A stretch of 64,000 bases of DNA from Marinobacterium rhizophilum (GTDB lineage Bacteria; Pseudomonadota; Gammaproteobacteria; Pseudomonadales; Balneatricaceae). The stretch spans positions 4,774,001-4,838,000 of the forward strand of contig NZ_CP073347.1 of assembly GCF_024397915.1 (NCBI RefSeq). The letters run 5' to 3'. Below, in pieces: positions 10,947 to 20,158 of the stretch; position 1 is the first letter of the stretch; each line of letters opens with the position of its first letter. Under the pieces are notes generated by a model. That model was not told the DNA's origin and searched no databases. It saw only the letters and a program-made list of their open reading frames with translations. Made by a program: the position numbers and the translations under genes.

Positions 10947-12347
10947 ATGCGGTCGATGAAAGTAGTACTCAGCATTCTGTTGTGTCTGGTGTGGTTTCCT
11001 GTGCAGGCCGAACTGCCTGACTTTAAATCTCTGGTGAAGGATGCGGCGCCAGCGGTGGTGAATATCAGCACGGTGCCTAAAGAGAAAAGTGCTCAGGCCT
11101 CGACGCTGAATCCTTTTGAGGGGCCGGACGCGGAGCAGATTCCGGAGATGTTCAGGCATTTCTTCAAGCAGTTGCCGGAACTGGGAGAACAGCCGCGCCA
11201 GACACCGCGCTCGCTTGGCTCAGGTTTTGTGATCAGTGATGACGGCTATATCCTGACTAATCACCATGTGGTGAAAGGCGCCGGAAAAGTGCTTGTCAGG
11301 CTCAGCGACAGGCGTGAACTTGAAGCCCAGGTGATCGGCTCCGATGAGCGTGCCGACGTGGCGGTGCTGAAAATTGATGCCACGGGCCTGCCGGCGGTGC
11401 GCATAGGATCATCCGATGCACTGGAGGCGGGTGAGTGGGTTCTGGCCATCGGCTCCCCCTTCGGGTTTGATCACTCGGTGACCGCGGGCATCGTCAGCGC
11501 GACCGAGCGCGCGCTGGCCAATGAAACCTATGTCCCCTTTATCCAAACCGATGTGGCGATTAACCCGGGCAACTCCGGTGGTCCGCTGTTTAATCTTAAC
11601 GGCGAGGTGGTCGGCATCAATTCACAGATTTACACCCGTTCGGGTGGCTTTATGGGGCTGTCGTTCGCGATTCCCATCGATGTCGCCATGGATGTCGCCG
11701 AGCAGCTGAAGACCCAGGGGCATGTTACCCGGGGCTGGCTGGGGGTCATTATTCAGGAGGTCAGCCGAGATCTGGCAGAGTCGTTCGGGCTGGATAAGCC
11801 TGCCGGCGCACTGATTGCCAAAGTCCTGCCCGGAAGCCCGGCGGAAAAGGCCGGCTTTATGGAAGGCGACGTGATCTATCGATTCGATGGCCGGGATATC
11901 GATCTGTCTTCCGATCTCCCGCCCCAGGTGGGCCGCGTCAAGCCCGGCGAGACGGTGCCGATCAGCATCGTGCGCAACGGCAAGCACGAACAACTTGATG
12001 TCACCATCGAGGCCTTGCCCGAGAACAGTGATCAGCTTGCCGCATCGGGTCATGGTGAAGAACTGAAAAGCAATCGGCTTGATCTGGTAGTGGGTGAACT
12101 GGATCCGGAGCGCAAGGAAAAGTGGAACCTGCGCTCGGGCGTGGTTATCCGTGTCGTGAATCCGGGTGCCGGTGCTGACGCAGGGCTTGTAGCCGAAGAC
12201 GTCATTACCATGGTTAATGGTGAGGTGATCGAAAGCGTTGAGCAATTCGAGCAGGCACTGGAGAACCTGCCTGTCGACCGGCCGGTGCCGCTGCGCATCG
12301 TGCGGCGCGGCAGTCCGATGTTTATTCCGCTCAAGCTTGAGGGCTGA
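10947..12347 (+). CDS. mucD: Periplasmic DegP/HtrA-type serine protease (MucD)
   Basis: This is a 466-residue trypsin-like protease and chaperone for misfolded envelope proteins. A signal peptide ends at PVQA (about residue 21). The catalytic triad is His107 in TNHHVV, Asp137 in RADVAV and Ser210 in NPGNSGGPL. Two PDZ domains follow, at about 255-345 and 370-460. I chose the ATG at 10947 because AAGGG lies nine bases upstream; a GTG at 10923, overlapping the rseC stop, is an alternative. As the last gene of the rpoE operon it links sigma-E to protein quality control. Confidence 0.93.
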   Translation: MRSMKVVLSILLCLVWFPVQAELPDFKSLVKDAAPAVVNISTVPKEKSAQASTLNPFEGPDAEQIPEMFRHFFKQLPELGEQPRQTPRSLGSGFVISDDGYILTNHHVVKGAGKVLVRLSDRRELEAQVIGSDERADVAVLKIDATGLPAVRIGSSDALEAGEWVLAIGSPFGFDHSVTAGIVSATERALANETYVPFIQTDVAINPGNSGGPLFNLNGEVVGINSQIYTRSGGFMGLSFAIPIDVAMDVAEQLKTQGHVTRGWLGVIIQEVSRDLAESFGLDKPAGALIAKVLPGSPAEKAGFMEGDVIYRFDGRDIDLSSDLPPQVGRVKPGETVPISIVRNGKHEQLDVTIEALPENSDQLAASGHGEELKSNRLDLVVGELDPERKEKWNLRSGVVIRVVNPGAGADAGLVAEDVITMVNGEVIESVEQFEQALENLPVDRPVPLRIVRRGSPMFIPLKLEG

Positions 12348-12352
12348 CGGAC

Positions 12353-12374
12353 AGGGGCCTTTGGGCCCCTTTTG
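12353..12374 (+). terminator. Intrinsic terminator after mucD
   Basis: AGGGGCC (12353-12359) and GGCCCCT (12364-12370) form a 7-bp stem with a four-base loop, followed by TTTT. It lies six bases after the mucD stop and ends the rpoE operon. Confidence 0.85.
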
Positions 12375-12515
12375 GTTTGAGTGCTGTCATGCTGCCCGGG
12401 TTGGCTGCGCGAGGCCCGTGCATTCGATAGCCGCGCTGCGGTAAATACGGTAAACTTCGTCGCTTTGAATTATCGCCCTAACATCCAGGGTCTGCCGATC
12501 CCGAGTATCCTACAC

Positions 12516-14315
12516 GTGAGCAATCTCGATCATATTCGCAACTTCTCCATCATCGCCCATATCGACCATGGTAAATCAACCCTGGCCGACCGCTTTATCC
12601 AGACCTGTGGTGGCCTGGCTGAGCGGGAAATGGCGGCTCAGGTTCTGGACTCGATGGAGTTGGAACGCGAGCGTGGCATCACGATCAAGGCCCAGAGTGT
12701 AACGCTCAACTACCAGGCCCTGAATGGCGAGACCTACCAGCTGAACTTTATCGACACGCCGGGCCATGTCGACTTCTCCTATGAAGTGTCCCGTTCCCTG
12801 GCGGCCTGTGAAGGTGCGCTGCTTGTGGTCGACGCCGCCCAGGGCGTGGAAGCCCAGTCGGTGGCCAACTGCTATACGGCGCTGGAGCAGGGCCTGGAAG
12901 TCCTGCCTATCCTGAACAAGATGGACCTGCCCCAGGCGGAGCCTGAGCGTGTACGCGAAGAAATCGAAGAAGTCATCGGTATCGACGCCAGTGGTGCTGT
13001 AGCCTGTTCGGCCAAGAGTGGCATGGGTGTTGGCGACGTACTGGAAGCCCTGATCCAACACATCCCGGCACCGGAGGGTGAGCTGGACGGACCGCTGCAG
13101 GCGCTGATTATCGATTCCTGGTTCGACAAGTACCAGGGTGTGGTTTCCCTGGTGCGGGTCAAGCATGGCGTGCTGCGCCGCAAGGAAAAGGTGCTGGTGA
13201 AGTCCACCGGCCTGTCCTACCCGGTGGACCAGGTGGGTATCTTTACACCCAAGCAGACCCCCACTGATGCCCTCAAGGCCGGTGAAGTTGGCTATATCAT
13301 CGCCGGCATCAAGGATATTCACGGGGCGCCGGTTGGTGACACCCTGACACACGCGAAGACGCCCGATACTCCCACACTGCCCGGGTTTCAGAAGGTTCAG
13401 CCGCAGGTTTACGCCGGCCTGTTCCCGACCGACGCGGATGACTACCAGGATTTCCGCGATGCCCTTGACAAGCTGACGCTCAACGACGCTTCGCTGTTTT
13501 TCGAACCCGAGACGTCTGATGCCCTGGGCTTTGGTTTTCGCTGTGGTTTCCTTGGCATGTTGCACATGGAAATCATCCAGGAGCGGCTGGAGCGTGAGTA
13601 CGACCTCGATCTGGTAACCACCGCGCCTACGGTGGTGTATGAGCTTGAGCTCAACACCGGTGAAGTGGTGCATATCGACAGCCCGTCCAAGCTGCCGGAT
13701 CCTGGGTCGGTGCGTGAAATGCGCGAACCCATCGTGGAAGCCAACATTCTGGTGCCGCAGGAGTTCCTCGGGCAGGTCATCGGTCTGTGTGTGGAAAAGC
13801 GCGGTACGCAGAAGAACATGCACTATGTTGGCCGTCAGGTGCAGGTGAAGTACGAGCTGCCCATGGCCGAGGTCGTTCTCGACTTCTTCGATCGGCTCAA
13901 GTCGGTCAGCCGCGGCTACGCGTCACTGGAGTACAATTTTGTCCGCTTTGAGGCCGCGCGTCTTGTGCGCATGGATATCCTGATCAACGGCGAGAAAGTC
14001 GACGCCCTGGCGGTGATTCTGCACAAGGATAACGCCGAATACCGCGGCCGCCAGTTGTGCGAAAAGATGAAGGAACTGATCCCGCGGCAGATGTTTGATG
14101 TGGCGATTCAGGCGGCACTGGGGGGCAAGGTTATTGCCCGCACCACGGTGAAGGCGCTGCGCAAGAACGTACTGGCCAAGTGCTACGGTGGCGATGTCAG
14201 CCGCAAGAAGAAACTGCTTTCCAAGCAAAAGGAAGGCAAGAAGCGCATGAAGCAGGTTGGTCGGGTCGAGATTCCGCAGGACGCTTTCCTCGCCGTACTG
14301 AAAGTTGACAGTTAA
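12516..14315 (+). CDS. lepA: Elongation factor 4 (LepA)
   Basis: This 599-residue translational GTPase, exactly the length of the E. coli protein, acts on the ribosome in back-translocation or 30S biogenesis. The P-loop AHIDHGKS is at residues 14-21, with DTPGHVDF (G3) and NKMDLP (G4). The unique C-terminal domain ends with KKKLLSKQKEGKKRMKQVG. The GTG start at 12516 gives VSNLDHIRNFSIIAH, the usual N-terminus; longer versions from 12381 add unrelated residues. It is followed nine bases later by lepB, the classic lepA-lepB pair. Confidence 0.97.
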   Translation: MSNLDHIRNFSIIAHIDHGKSTLADRFIQTCGGLAEREMAAQVLDSMELERERGITIKAQSVTLNYQALNGETYQLNFIDTPGHVDFSYEVSRSLAACEGALLVVDAAQGVEAQSVANCYTALEQGLEVLPILNKMDLPQAEPERVREEIEEVIGIDASGAVACSAKSGMGVGDVLEALIQHIPAPEGELDGPLQALIIDSWFDKYQGVVSLVRVKHGVLRRKEKVLVKSTGLSYPVDQVGIFTPKQTPTDALKAGEVGYIIAGIKDIHGAPVGDTLTHAKTPDTPTLPGFQKVQPQVYAGLFPTDADDYQDFRDALDKLTLNDASLFFEPETSDALGFGFRCGFLGMLHMEIIQERLEREYDLDLVTTAPTVVYELELNTGEVVHIDSPSKLPDPGSVREMREPIVEANILVPQEFLGQVIGLCVEKRGTQKNMHYVGRQVQVKYELPMAEVVLDFFDRLKSVSRGYASLEYNFVRFEAARLVRMDILINGEKVDALAVILHKDNAEYRGRQLCEKMKELIPRQMFDVAIQAALGGKVIARTTVKALRKNVLAKCYGGDVSRKKKLLSKQKEGKKRMKQVGRVEIPQDAFLAVLKVDS

Positions 14316-14324
14316 GGACAGACG

Positions 14325-15137
14325 ATGAATTTCGATTTTGCATTGGTGCTGGTGGTCGCGACCTTTCTGGCCGCGATAGGCTGGTGTGTAGACAAGTTCT
14401 GGCTTGCACCGGCGCGCAGTGCGCGCATTCAGAAGGCCGAACTGCAGCTCGCGGGTGGTTTGCCGCAGGAAACGCTCAGCAAGCTCAGCCATGTACCAGG
14501 CTGGATCGACCTCTCTCGCTCGCTATTTCCGGTGCTCTTCGTGGTACTGGTGCTGCGGTCCTTCCTGGTGGAACCGTTTCAGATCCCGTCTGGCTCCATG
14601 CTGCCGACCCTGCAGATCGGTGACTTTATTCTGGTGAATAAATACCACTATGGCTTGCGGCTGCCGGTAGTGAACAGCAAGATCGTCGACCTCAATACCC
14701 CGGAGTCCGGGGATGTCGTTGTCTTCAAGTACCCGAAGGACCCATCGGTCAATTACATCAAGCGTGTCATTGGCCTGCCGGGAGATCGTATTCGCTATCA
14801 GAACAAGACGTTGTTCGTGAATGGCAAGCCCCAGCCGCAGCAACTGCTGGCGCAGCTTCCCCCCCTCAAGCCGCAGCAGTTACTGCTGGCGGAGAATCTG
14901 GACGGCGTCCAGCACCAGGTCTACCATGATGTTGCTGCTAACGGGATCGTCGGTGAGTGGGTTGTGCCAGAAGGGCAGTACTTTGTTATGGGTGATAACC
15001 GTGACAACAGTAATGACAGCCGTTACTGGGGCTTCGTACCGGACGAACTGCTGGTGGGCAAGGCGTTTGCCGTCTGGATGCACTGGGAAACCTTTTTCAG
15101 TCTTCCGTCCTTCGGTGATGTGCGCCTGATCAAGTAG
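14325..15137 (+). CDS. lepB: Signal peptidase I
   Basis: This 270-residue inner-membrane protease removes signal peptides from exported proteins. Two membrane segments are at about residues 4-22 and 64-80. The nucleophile is Ser91 in PSGSMLPTL and the general-base lysine is Lys146 in YIKRVIGLPGD. The GDNRDNSNDSR box near the C-terminus completes the family signature. It lies between lepA and the DUF4845 gene. Confidence 0.96.
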   Translation: MNFDFALVLVVATFLAAIGWCVDKFWLAPARSARIQKAELQLAGGLPQETLSKLSHVPGWIDLSRSLFPVLFVVLVLRSFLVEPFQIPSGSMLPTLQIGDFILVNKYHYGLRLPVVNSKIVDLNTPESGDVVVFKYPKDPSVNYIKRVIGLPGDRIRYQNKTLFVNGKPQPQQLLAQLPPLKPQQLLLAENLDGVQHQVYHDVAANGIVGEWVVPEGQYFVMGDNRDNSNDSRYWGFVPDELLVGKAFAVWMHWETFFSLPSFGDVRLIK

Positions 15138-15169
15138 TTGTGCACCGCTCTGGTAAATAGGGGATTGTC

Positions 15170-15553
15170 ATGATCAAAGCTGCAAGCAAGGAACAGGGTG
15201 CGTCTTTTGTTTCCATCCTGATGGGCATGGTTGTAATCGGCATTTTTTTGGCGGTGGGCTTTAAGCTGTTCACGCCCTACAAGAACCATGCGACCGTCAA
15301 ATCCATAATCGAGAATGTGATTAACGATCAGGACCAGGTATCAAAGGAATTTCGTTCCATTCGGCGCACGATCTATGATCGCTCCATCATCAACCAGGTG
15401 CGTGCCGAACTGTCGCGTGACGATTTTCTGAAAATTGAGAACATAGACGGCAAGATCCACTTTGATCTTGTCTACGAAGAGCGGGTTCCGATGTTTTATA
15501 ACGTGGATGCCGTGGTTAAATTCAATGAGCATTACGAAGTCATAAAACCTTGA
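15170..15553 (+). CDS. DUF4845 membrane protein
   Basis: This 127-residue protein has one N-terminal membrane segment (SFVSILMGMVVIGIFLAVGF, about residues 12-31), preceded by a short charged stretch and followed by a periplasmic domain. The N-terminus resembles a prepilin-like segment, as noted for DUF4845 proteins. Members occur between lepB and rnc in many gamma- and betaproteobacteria; their function is unknown. The stop overlaps the rnc start by four bases (TTGA), which suggests translational coupling. Confidence 0.8.
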   Translation: MIKAASKEQGASFVSILMGMVVIGIFLAVGFKLFTPYKNHATVKSIIENVINDQDQVSKEFRSIRRTIYDRSIINQVRAELSRDDFLKIENIDGKIHFDLVYEERVPMFYNVDAVVKFNEHYEVIKP

Positions 15554-16236
15554 TCAAACCGACCGCAGACCTTAGCCGACGCCTGGGCTATGCCTTTAAC
15601 GACCCATCCCTGCTGGAACTTGCACTCACCCACCGCAGCTGCGGCAAGCGCAACAACGAGCGGCTGGAGTTTCTGGGAGATTCCATTGTCAACTTTGTGA
15701 TCGCCGATGCGCTCTTCCAGCAGTTCCCCCAAGCGCGCGAAGGCCAGTTAAGCCGACTGCGGGCGCGGCTGGTCAAGGGTGAAACCCTGGCTGAGATCGC
15801 CCGTGAGCTGAACCTGGGTGACTACCTGCGCCTGGGGTCCGGCGAGCTGAAAAGCGGTGGTTTTCGCCGTGACTCCATCCTGGCCGACGCCACCGAGGCG
15901 GTGATAGGGGCCATTTATCTGGACAGCGATCTGGAAACCTGCCGAGGCTTCATTCATGGCTGGTTCAAGGAGCGCCTGCATGAGCTGGACCTGAACGAAT
16001 CCCTCAAGGATGCCAAGACCCGACTGCAGGAGTACCTTCAGTCGCGGCGCCTGGCCTTGCCGGACTACGAGCTGGTAGCCGTGGATGGGGAAGCGCATTC
16101 GCAGACGTTTTTTATACGCTGTCATGTGGCCGGTCTAAGCGTGGCGAGTGAAGGCGTGGGCAACAGCCGTCGCCAGGCGGAACAGGAAGCGGCCAGGTTG
16201 GCGCTGGTGGGCTTGCAGGTGGAGAAGGGCGAATGA
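15550..16236 (+). CDS. rnc: Ribonuclease III
   Basis: This 228-residue double-strand-specific endonuclease processes rRNA precursors and some mRNAs. The catalytic signature NERLEFLGDS is at residues 36-45, a second metal-binding set (DATEAVIGAIYLD) at about 115-127, and a C-terminal dsRNA-binding domain with SRRQAEQEAARLAL. The start is TTG at 15550, overlapping the previous stop; the unusual codon may hold expression down. It also overlaps era by four bases (ATGA). Confidence 0.95.
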   Translation: MIKPTADLSRRLGYAFNDPSLLELALTHRSCGKRNNERLEFLGDSIVNFVIADALFQQFPQAREGQLSRLRARLVKGETLAEIARELNLGDYLRLGSGELKSGGFRRDSILADATEAVIGAIYLDSDLETCRGFIHGWFKERLHELDLNESLKDAKTRLQEYLQSRRLALPDYELVAVDGEAHSQTFFIRCHVAGLSVASEGVGNSRRQAEQEAARLALVGLQVEKGE

Positions 16237-17201
16237 GCGACGAATTTGACATGCCGGACATGCCGGACATGCCGGACATTCCCGGCGTGCAGGGCTCCGA
16301 GTCCTACGACGGTGATCAGCGCTGCGGTTTTGTGGCGATTGTCGGGCGCCCAAACGTGGGGAAATCCACGCTGCTGAACCATATTCTGGGCCAGAAGCTG
16401 AGCATCACTTCGCGCAAGCCCCAGACCACGCGTCACCAGATTCTGGGTATCAAGACCGACGAGGATCTGCAGGTTATCTACGTCGATACGCCGGGGCTGC
16501 ACCGGGAGCAGGGCAAGGCGCTGAACCGGTACATGAACAAGACCGCTGCCGATGCGGTGCGCGACGTCGACCTGGTGGTGTTCGTGGTAGACCGTACAGC
16601 CTGGACCGATGAAGACGACCTGGTGCTGGAAAAGCTTACCTGGGTTCCCTGTCCTGTAGTGCTGGTAATCAACAAGGTGGACCAGCTCAAGGACAAGGCC
16701 GAACTGTTGCCGCACCTTGAAGTGATTACCGCCAAGCGGGAGTTTGCCGAGGTGATTCCCATCTCCGCCAAGAACGGGCACAACGTGCCCCGCCTGGAAG
16801 AGCTGGTGGCACAGCACATGCCTGCCGGCGAGCACTACTACCCGGAAGACCAGATCACCAACCGCAGCTCGCGTTTTGTGGCCGCCGAGCTGGTGCGCGA
16901 GAAGCTGATGCGTAACCTCGGCGAAGAAATTCCCTACGGTACCACGGTCGAGATCGAGCAGTTCGTGCAGGATGAATACGGCCTGCTGACGATCAGCGCG
17001 CTGATTCTGGTCGAGCGCGAAGGCCAGAAGCGCATCGTGATCGGCGACAAGGGGGCGCGCATGAAAATCATCGGCCGCGATGCAAGGCTCGACATGGAAC
17101 GCATGTTCGACAGCAAGGTCATGCTCAATCTTTGGGTCAAGGTACGCAAGGGCTGGGCCGACGACGACCGGGCGCTGCGCAGCCTTGGGTATGACGACTG
17201 A
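16233..17201 (+). CDS. era: GTPase Era
   Basis: This 322-residue GTPase binds the 3' end of 16S rRNA during 30S maturation. G1 is GRPNVGKS (residues 38-45), G3 DTPGLH, G4 NKVD, and a C-terminal KH domain contains GDKGARMKIIGRDAR (about 268-282). The N-terminus is longer than in E. coli and holds a repeated Met-Pro-Asp unit (residues 7-15) encoded by a 9-base tandem repeat. The start overlaps the rnc stop. Confidence 0.95.
   Translation: MSDEFDMPDMPDMPDIPGVQGSESYDGDQRCGFVAIVGRPNVGKSTLLNHILGQKLSITSRKPQTTRHQILGIKTDEDLQVIYVDTPGLHREQGKALNRYMNKTAADAVRDVDLVVFVVDRTAWTDEDDLVLEKLTWVPCPVVLVINKVDQLKDKAELLPHLEVITAKREFAEVIPISAKNGHNVPRLEELVAQHMPAGEHYYPEDQITNRSSRFVAAELVREKLMRNLGEEIPYGTTVEIEQFVQDEYGLLTISALILVEREGQKRIVIGDKGARMKIIGRDARLDMERMFDSKVMLNLWVKVRKGWADDDRALRSLGYDD
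16251..16277 (+). repeat. Three perfect copies of a 9-bp repeat inside era
   Basis: ATGCCGGAC occurs three times in a row, followed by the diverged ATTCCCGGC. It encodes MPD three times in the N-terminal extension of Era. The in-frame unit could expand or shrink without breaking the gene. Confidence 0.9.
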
Positions 17202-17291
17202 GCCTTTCAGGTCTGCGGTGAGCCGCATACCGCCGCGCGTGGCCGTTGCATACCCTGATCCGGGGCCTGGCATGAAGATCGAGCGTTTCTG

Positions 17292-18017
17292 ATGGACTAT
17301 CGCCTCGATGGGCAGGCCGCTTATGTGCTGCATGCCCGTCCCTACCGCGACACCAGCCTGCTGGTGGACTGCTTTACGCTGGAATACGGCAAGGTCAGCC
17401 TGGTTGCCCGGGGCGCGCGCCGCCCCGGTTCCCGCTCCCGTGCCAGTATTCAGTGCTTCGTGCCGCTGCAGTTGAGCTGGTCCGGGCGCAGTGAACTGAA
17501 AACCCTCAGCCAGGCCGAGGCGGTTGCCCCCCCCGTCTTTCTGCAGGGCAGGGCGCTGTTGTGCGGCCTCTACCTGAATGAGCTGTTGCAGCGCCTGCTG
17601 CAGCCGGTCGACCCCCACCCGCAGCTGTATGTCTATTACCAGTACGCCCTGAACGAGCTGCTCCTGGGGCAGGATATCGAGGGCGCGCTGCGTACCTTCG
17701 AACGCCGTCTGCTGAGCGAAGTCGGTTATGCGCTTGAACTGAGTGGTCTGGACGCTCAGGCGCTGTACCTGCTGCAGCCCCAGGGCGGTTTTCAGCCCGT
17801 TGTTCTCAACCCCTCGACCGAGCGGCAGCGCTGTTTCGGTGGTCAGCAGTTGCTGGCCATTGGCGAAGATGATTATTCAGACCCCCGGACGCGTCGTGCG
17901 GCCAAGCGGCTGATGCGCCTGGCGCTGGACCAGCTGCTCGGTGGCAAGGCGTTGAGAAGCCGCGAACTATTTCAGCGTCCTGCCGTGCCTGCGGGCATCA
18001 GTGCCGGACACTCTTGA
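17292..18017 (+). CDS. recO: DNA repair protein RecO
   Basis: This 241-residue protein, close to the 242 of E. coli, works with RecF and RecR to load RecA at gaps. The N-terminal OB-fold carries AYVLHARPYRDTSLLVDCFTLEYGKVSLVARGARRP (residues 10-45), a typical RecO start. The zinc-binding cysteines seen in some RecO proteins are absent, as in many gammaproteobacteria. It lies 90 bases after era and 16 before pdxJ. Confidence 0.93.
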   Translation: MDYRLDGQAAYVLHARPYRDTSLLVDCFTLEYGKVSLVARGARRPGSRSRASIQCFVPLQLSWSGRSELKTLSQAEAVAPPVFLQGRALLCGLYLNELLQRLLQPVDPHPQLYVYYQYALNELLLGQDIEGALRTFERRLLSEVGYALELSGLDAQALYLLQPQGGFQPVVLNPSTERQRCFGGQQLLAIGEDDYSDPRTRRAAKRLMRLALDQLLGGKALRSRELFQRPAVPAGISAGHS

Positions 18018-18033
18018 GTAAAAGGAGATATCT

Positions 18034-18807
18034 GTGATTGAGCCAAGCCGTTTGTTGCTGGGAGTCAACATCGATCATATCGCGACCCTGCGCCAGGCCA
18101 GGGGCACCCGTTACCCCGATCCCGTACAGGCCGCCATGCTGGCCGAAGAGGCCGGTGCCGATGGCATAACGGTGCATCTGCGCGAAGACCTGCGTCATAT
18201 TCAGGAGCGCGATGTCCGCCTGCTGAAGGAAACGCTGCAGACGCGCATGAACCTCGAAATGGCGGTCACCGACGCAATGCTGGCCTTCGCCGAGGAGATT
18301 CGTCCGGCCCACAGCTGTCTGGTGCCGGAGAAGCGTGAAGAGCTCACCACCGAGGGCGGCCTCGATGTGGCCGGGCAGGAAGCCAAAATGAAGGCGGCCT
18401 GTGATCGTCTGGCGGCAGCCGGTATCGAAGTGTCGCTGTTTATCGATCCCGACCGCACCCAGATCGACGCCACCGTGCGCTGTGGTGCGCCTGTGATCGA
18501 GCTGCACACCGGCGCCTATGCCGATGCGACCACGGCGCAGGCGCAGCGTGCCGAGCTGGAGCGCATCCGGGACGCTGCCCGCTATGCCTGGGAGCAGGGG
18601 CTGATCGTGAATGCCGGCCACGGGCTGCATTACCATAACGTCGAGCAGATCGCCGAAATCCCCGAACTGAACGAGCTGAATATCGGCCATGGCCTGATCG
18701 CTCGGGCACTTTTCGTCGGTTTGAAGGATGCGGTTGCAGAAATGCGCCGGCTGATACTCGAAACCCAGGCGCGGGTGCAACCGCAGCGGGACGCGCTGAG
18801 CCGATGA
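18034..18807 (+). CDS. pdxJ: Pyridoxine 5'-phosphate synthase
   Basis: This 257-residue TIM-barrel enzyme joins 3-amino-2-oxopropyl phosphate and deoxyxylulose 5-phosphate to make pyridoxine 5'-phosphate. The motifs LGVNIDHIATLRQARGTRYPDP (residues 6-27), ELHTGAYAD and NAGHGLHYHNV are characteristic. The GTG start has a strong AAGGAG six bases upstream. Its stop overlaps the acpS start (ATGA), as in the classic recO-pdxJ-acpS order. Confidence 0.96.
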   Translation: MIEPSRLLLGVNIDHIATLRQARGTRYPDPVQAAMLAEEAGADGITVHLREDLRHIQERDVRLLKETLQTRMNLEMAVTDAMLAFAEEIRPAHSCLVPEKREELTTEGGLDVAGQEAKMKAACDRLAAAGIEVSLFIDPDRTQIDATVRCGAPVIELHTGAYADATTAQAQRAELERIRDAARYAWEQGLIVNAGHGLHYHNVEQIAEIPELNELNIGHGLIARALFVGLKDAVAEMRRLILETQARVQPQRDALSR

Positions 18808-19184
18808 TCGCAGGTATCGGTACCGACCTGGTGCAGATCGATCGCATCGCTGCAGCGCTTGCCCGCACGCCGCGTCTGGCCGAGCGGATCCTCAGGCCCG
18901 AGGAGCGGGTGGGCTTTGCCGCCAGCCGGGACCAGGCACGCTATCTGGCCAAGCGTTTTGCCGCCAAGGAAGCGGCGGTCAAGGCGCTGGGAACGGGTAT
19001 TGGCCGTGGCGTGAGCTGGCAGCACCTGGAGGTCAGGCACGATACCCTGGGCAAACCCTGTTTGCAGCTCAGCGGTGGCGCACAGGTGCGAGCACTGGAG
19101 CTGGGCATCAGCCGGCTGCACCTGTCCTACAGTGATGAGCAACAATGGGTGGTCGCCTTCGTGGTGGCCGAGCAGGACCGCTAA
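18804..19184 (+). CDS. acpS: Holo-[acyl-carrier-protein] synthase
   Basis: This 126-residue phosphopantetheinyl transferase activates acyl carrier protein using coenzyme A. The signature IGTDLVQIDRI (with the metal-binding Asp8) is at residues 5-15 and RFAAKEAAVKALG near 52-64. The length equals that of the E. coli enzyme. It overlaps pdxJ by four bases. Confidence 0.95.
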   Translation: MIAGIGTDLVQIDRIAAALARTPRLAERILRPEERVGFAASRDQARYLAKRFAAKEAAVKALGTGIGRGVSWQHLEVRHDTLGKPCLQLSGGAQVRALELGISRLHLSYSDEQQWVVAFVVAEQDR

Positions 19185-19196
19185 GGACTATCGGGT

Positions 19197-19216
19197 CCCG
19201 GTTTGCCGACCGGGCT
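19197..19216 (+). repeat. Hairpin repeat, copy 1 (acpS-cysM gap)
   Basis: CCCGGTTTGCCGACCGGGCT forms a 6-bp stem (CCCGGT/ACCGGG). The identical 20 bases recur at 60144-60163. This copy lies 43 bases before the chosen cysM start. No T-run follows, so terminator, leader element or mobile-type repeat are all possible. Confidence 0.7.
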
Positions 19217-19258
19217 TCCCTGTTTCGTCAAATTACGTACTAGTCACCGGTGACAGAC

Positions 19259-20158
19259 ATGACTTCAGAATTTCCCACCATCGAGCACTACATTGGCAAA
19301 ACACCGCTGGTGCAGTTGCAGCGCCTGCCGGGCCAGACGTCCAACATTATTCTGTGCAAGCTCGAGGGCAACAACCCGGCGGGCTCGGTAAAGGATCGCC
19401 CGGCGCTGGCCATGATCCAGCAAGCGCAAGCCCGTGGTGACATTCGTCCAGGCGATACCCTGATCGAGGCGACTTCCGGCAACACCGGTATCGCCCTGGC
19501 GATGGCCGCTGCCATCAAGGGCTACAAGCTGATACTGATCATGCCGGACAATTCCAGTGCCGAGCGCAAGTCCTCCATGACCGCCTACGGCGCCGAGCTA
19601 ATAACGGTGACGGCGGAGCAGGGCATGGAAGGCGCGCGTGACCTGGCCGAGCAGATGGAAGCGGCGGGCAAGGGGCGGGTGCTGGATCAGTTTGCCAACC
19701 TGGACAACCCCGATGCGCACTACCTGGGCACCGGGCCGGAAATCTGGCAGCAGTCCCATGGGCGCGTGACCCATTTTGTCTCCTCCATGGGTACCACGGG
19801 CACCATTATGGGCACGTCGCGCTACCTGAAAGAGCAAAACCCGCAGATTCAGGTGGTGGGCTTGCAACCCAGTGATGGCTCGCAGATTCCGGGTATCCGG
19901 CGTTGGCCCCAGGCTTACCTGCCGAAGATCTTCGACCCTGCGCGGGTGGACCAGGTGCTGGATATCGAGCAGCGTGAAGCGGAAGACTGCATGCGGGCGC
20001 TGGCGCGACAGGAAGGCATCTTTTGCGGCGTCTCGTCCGGCGGGGCGGTGGCCGGCGCCCTGCGGCTCTCGGCACAGCTGGAGAATGCCGTGATCGTCTG
20101 CATTATCTGCGACAGGGGCGACCGTTACCTGTCGACCGGCGTCTACAGCCAGGGGTGA
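19259..20158 (+). CDS. cysM: Cysteine synthase B
   Basis: This 299-residue PLP enzyme makes L-cysteine from O-acetylserine and sulfide or thiosulfate. The cofactor lysine is Lys45 in NNPAGSVKDRPA, and EATSGNTGIALA is the substrate loop. The C-terminal GVSSGGAVAGALRL binds the PLP phosphate region. I chose the ATG at 19259, with GGTGA about seven bases upstream; a GTG at 19250 is an alternative. CysM rather than CysK is suggested by the overall sequence and length. A thiosulfate-using enzyme would fit with the soxYZ pair 7 kb away, but no link is shown. Confidence 0.9.
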   Translation: MTSEFPTIEHYIGKTPLVQLQRLPGQTSNIILCKLEGNNPAGSVKDRPALAMIQQAQARGDIRPGDTLIEATSGNTGIALAMAAAIKGYKLILIMPDNSSAERKSSMTAYGAELITVTAEQGMEGARDLAEQMEAAGKGRVLDQFANLDNPDAHYLGTGPEIWQQSHGRVTHFVSSMGTTGTIMGTSRYLKEQNPQIQVVGLQPSDGSQIPGIRRWPQAYLPKIFDPARVDQVLDIEQREAEDCMRALARQEGIFCGVSSGGAVAGALRLSAQLENAVIVCIICDRGDRYLSTGVYSQG

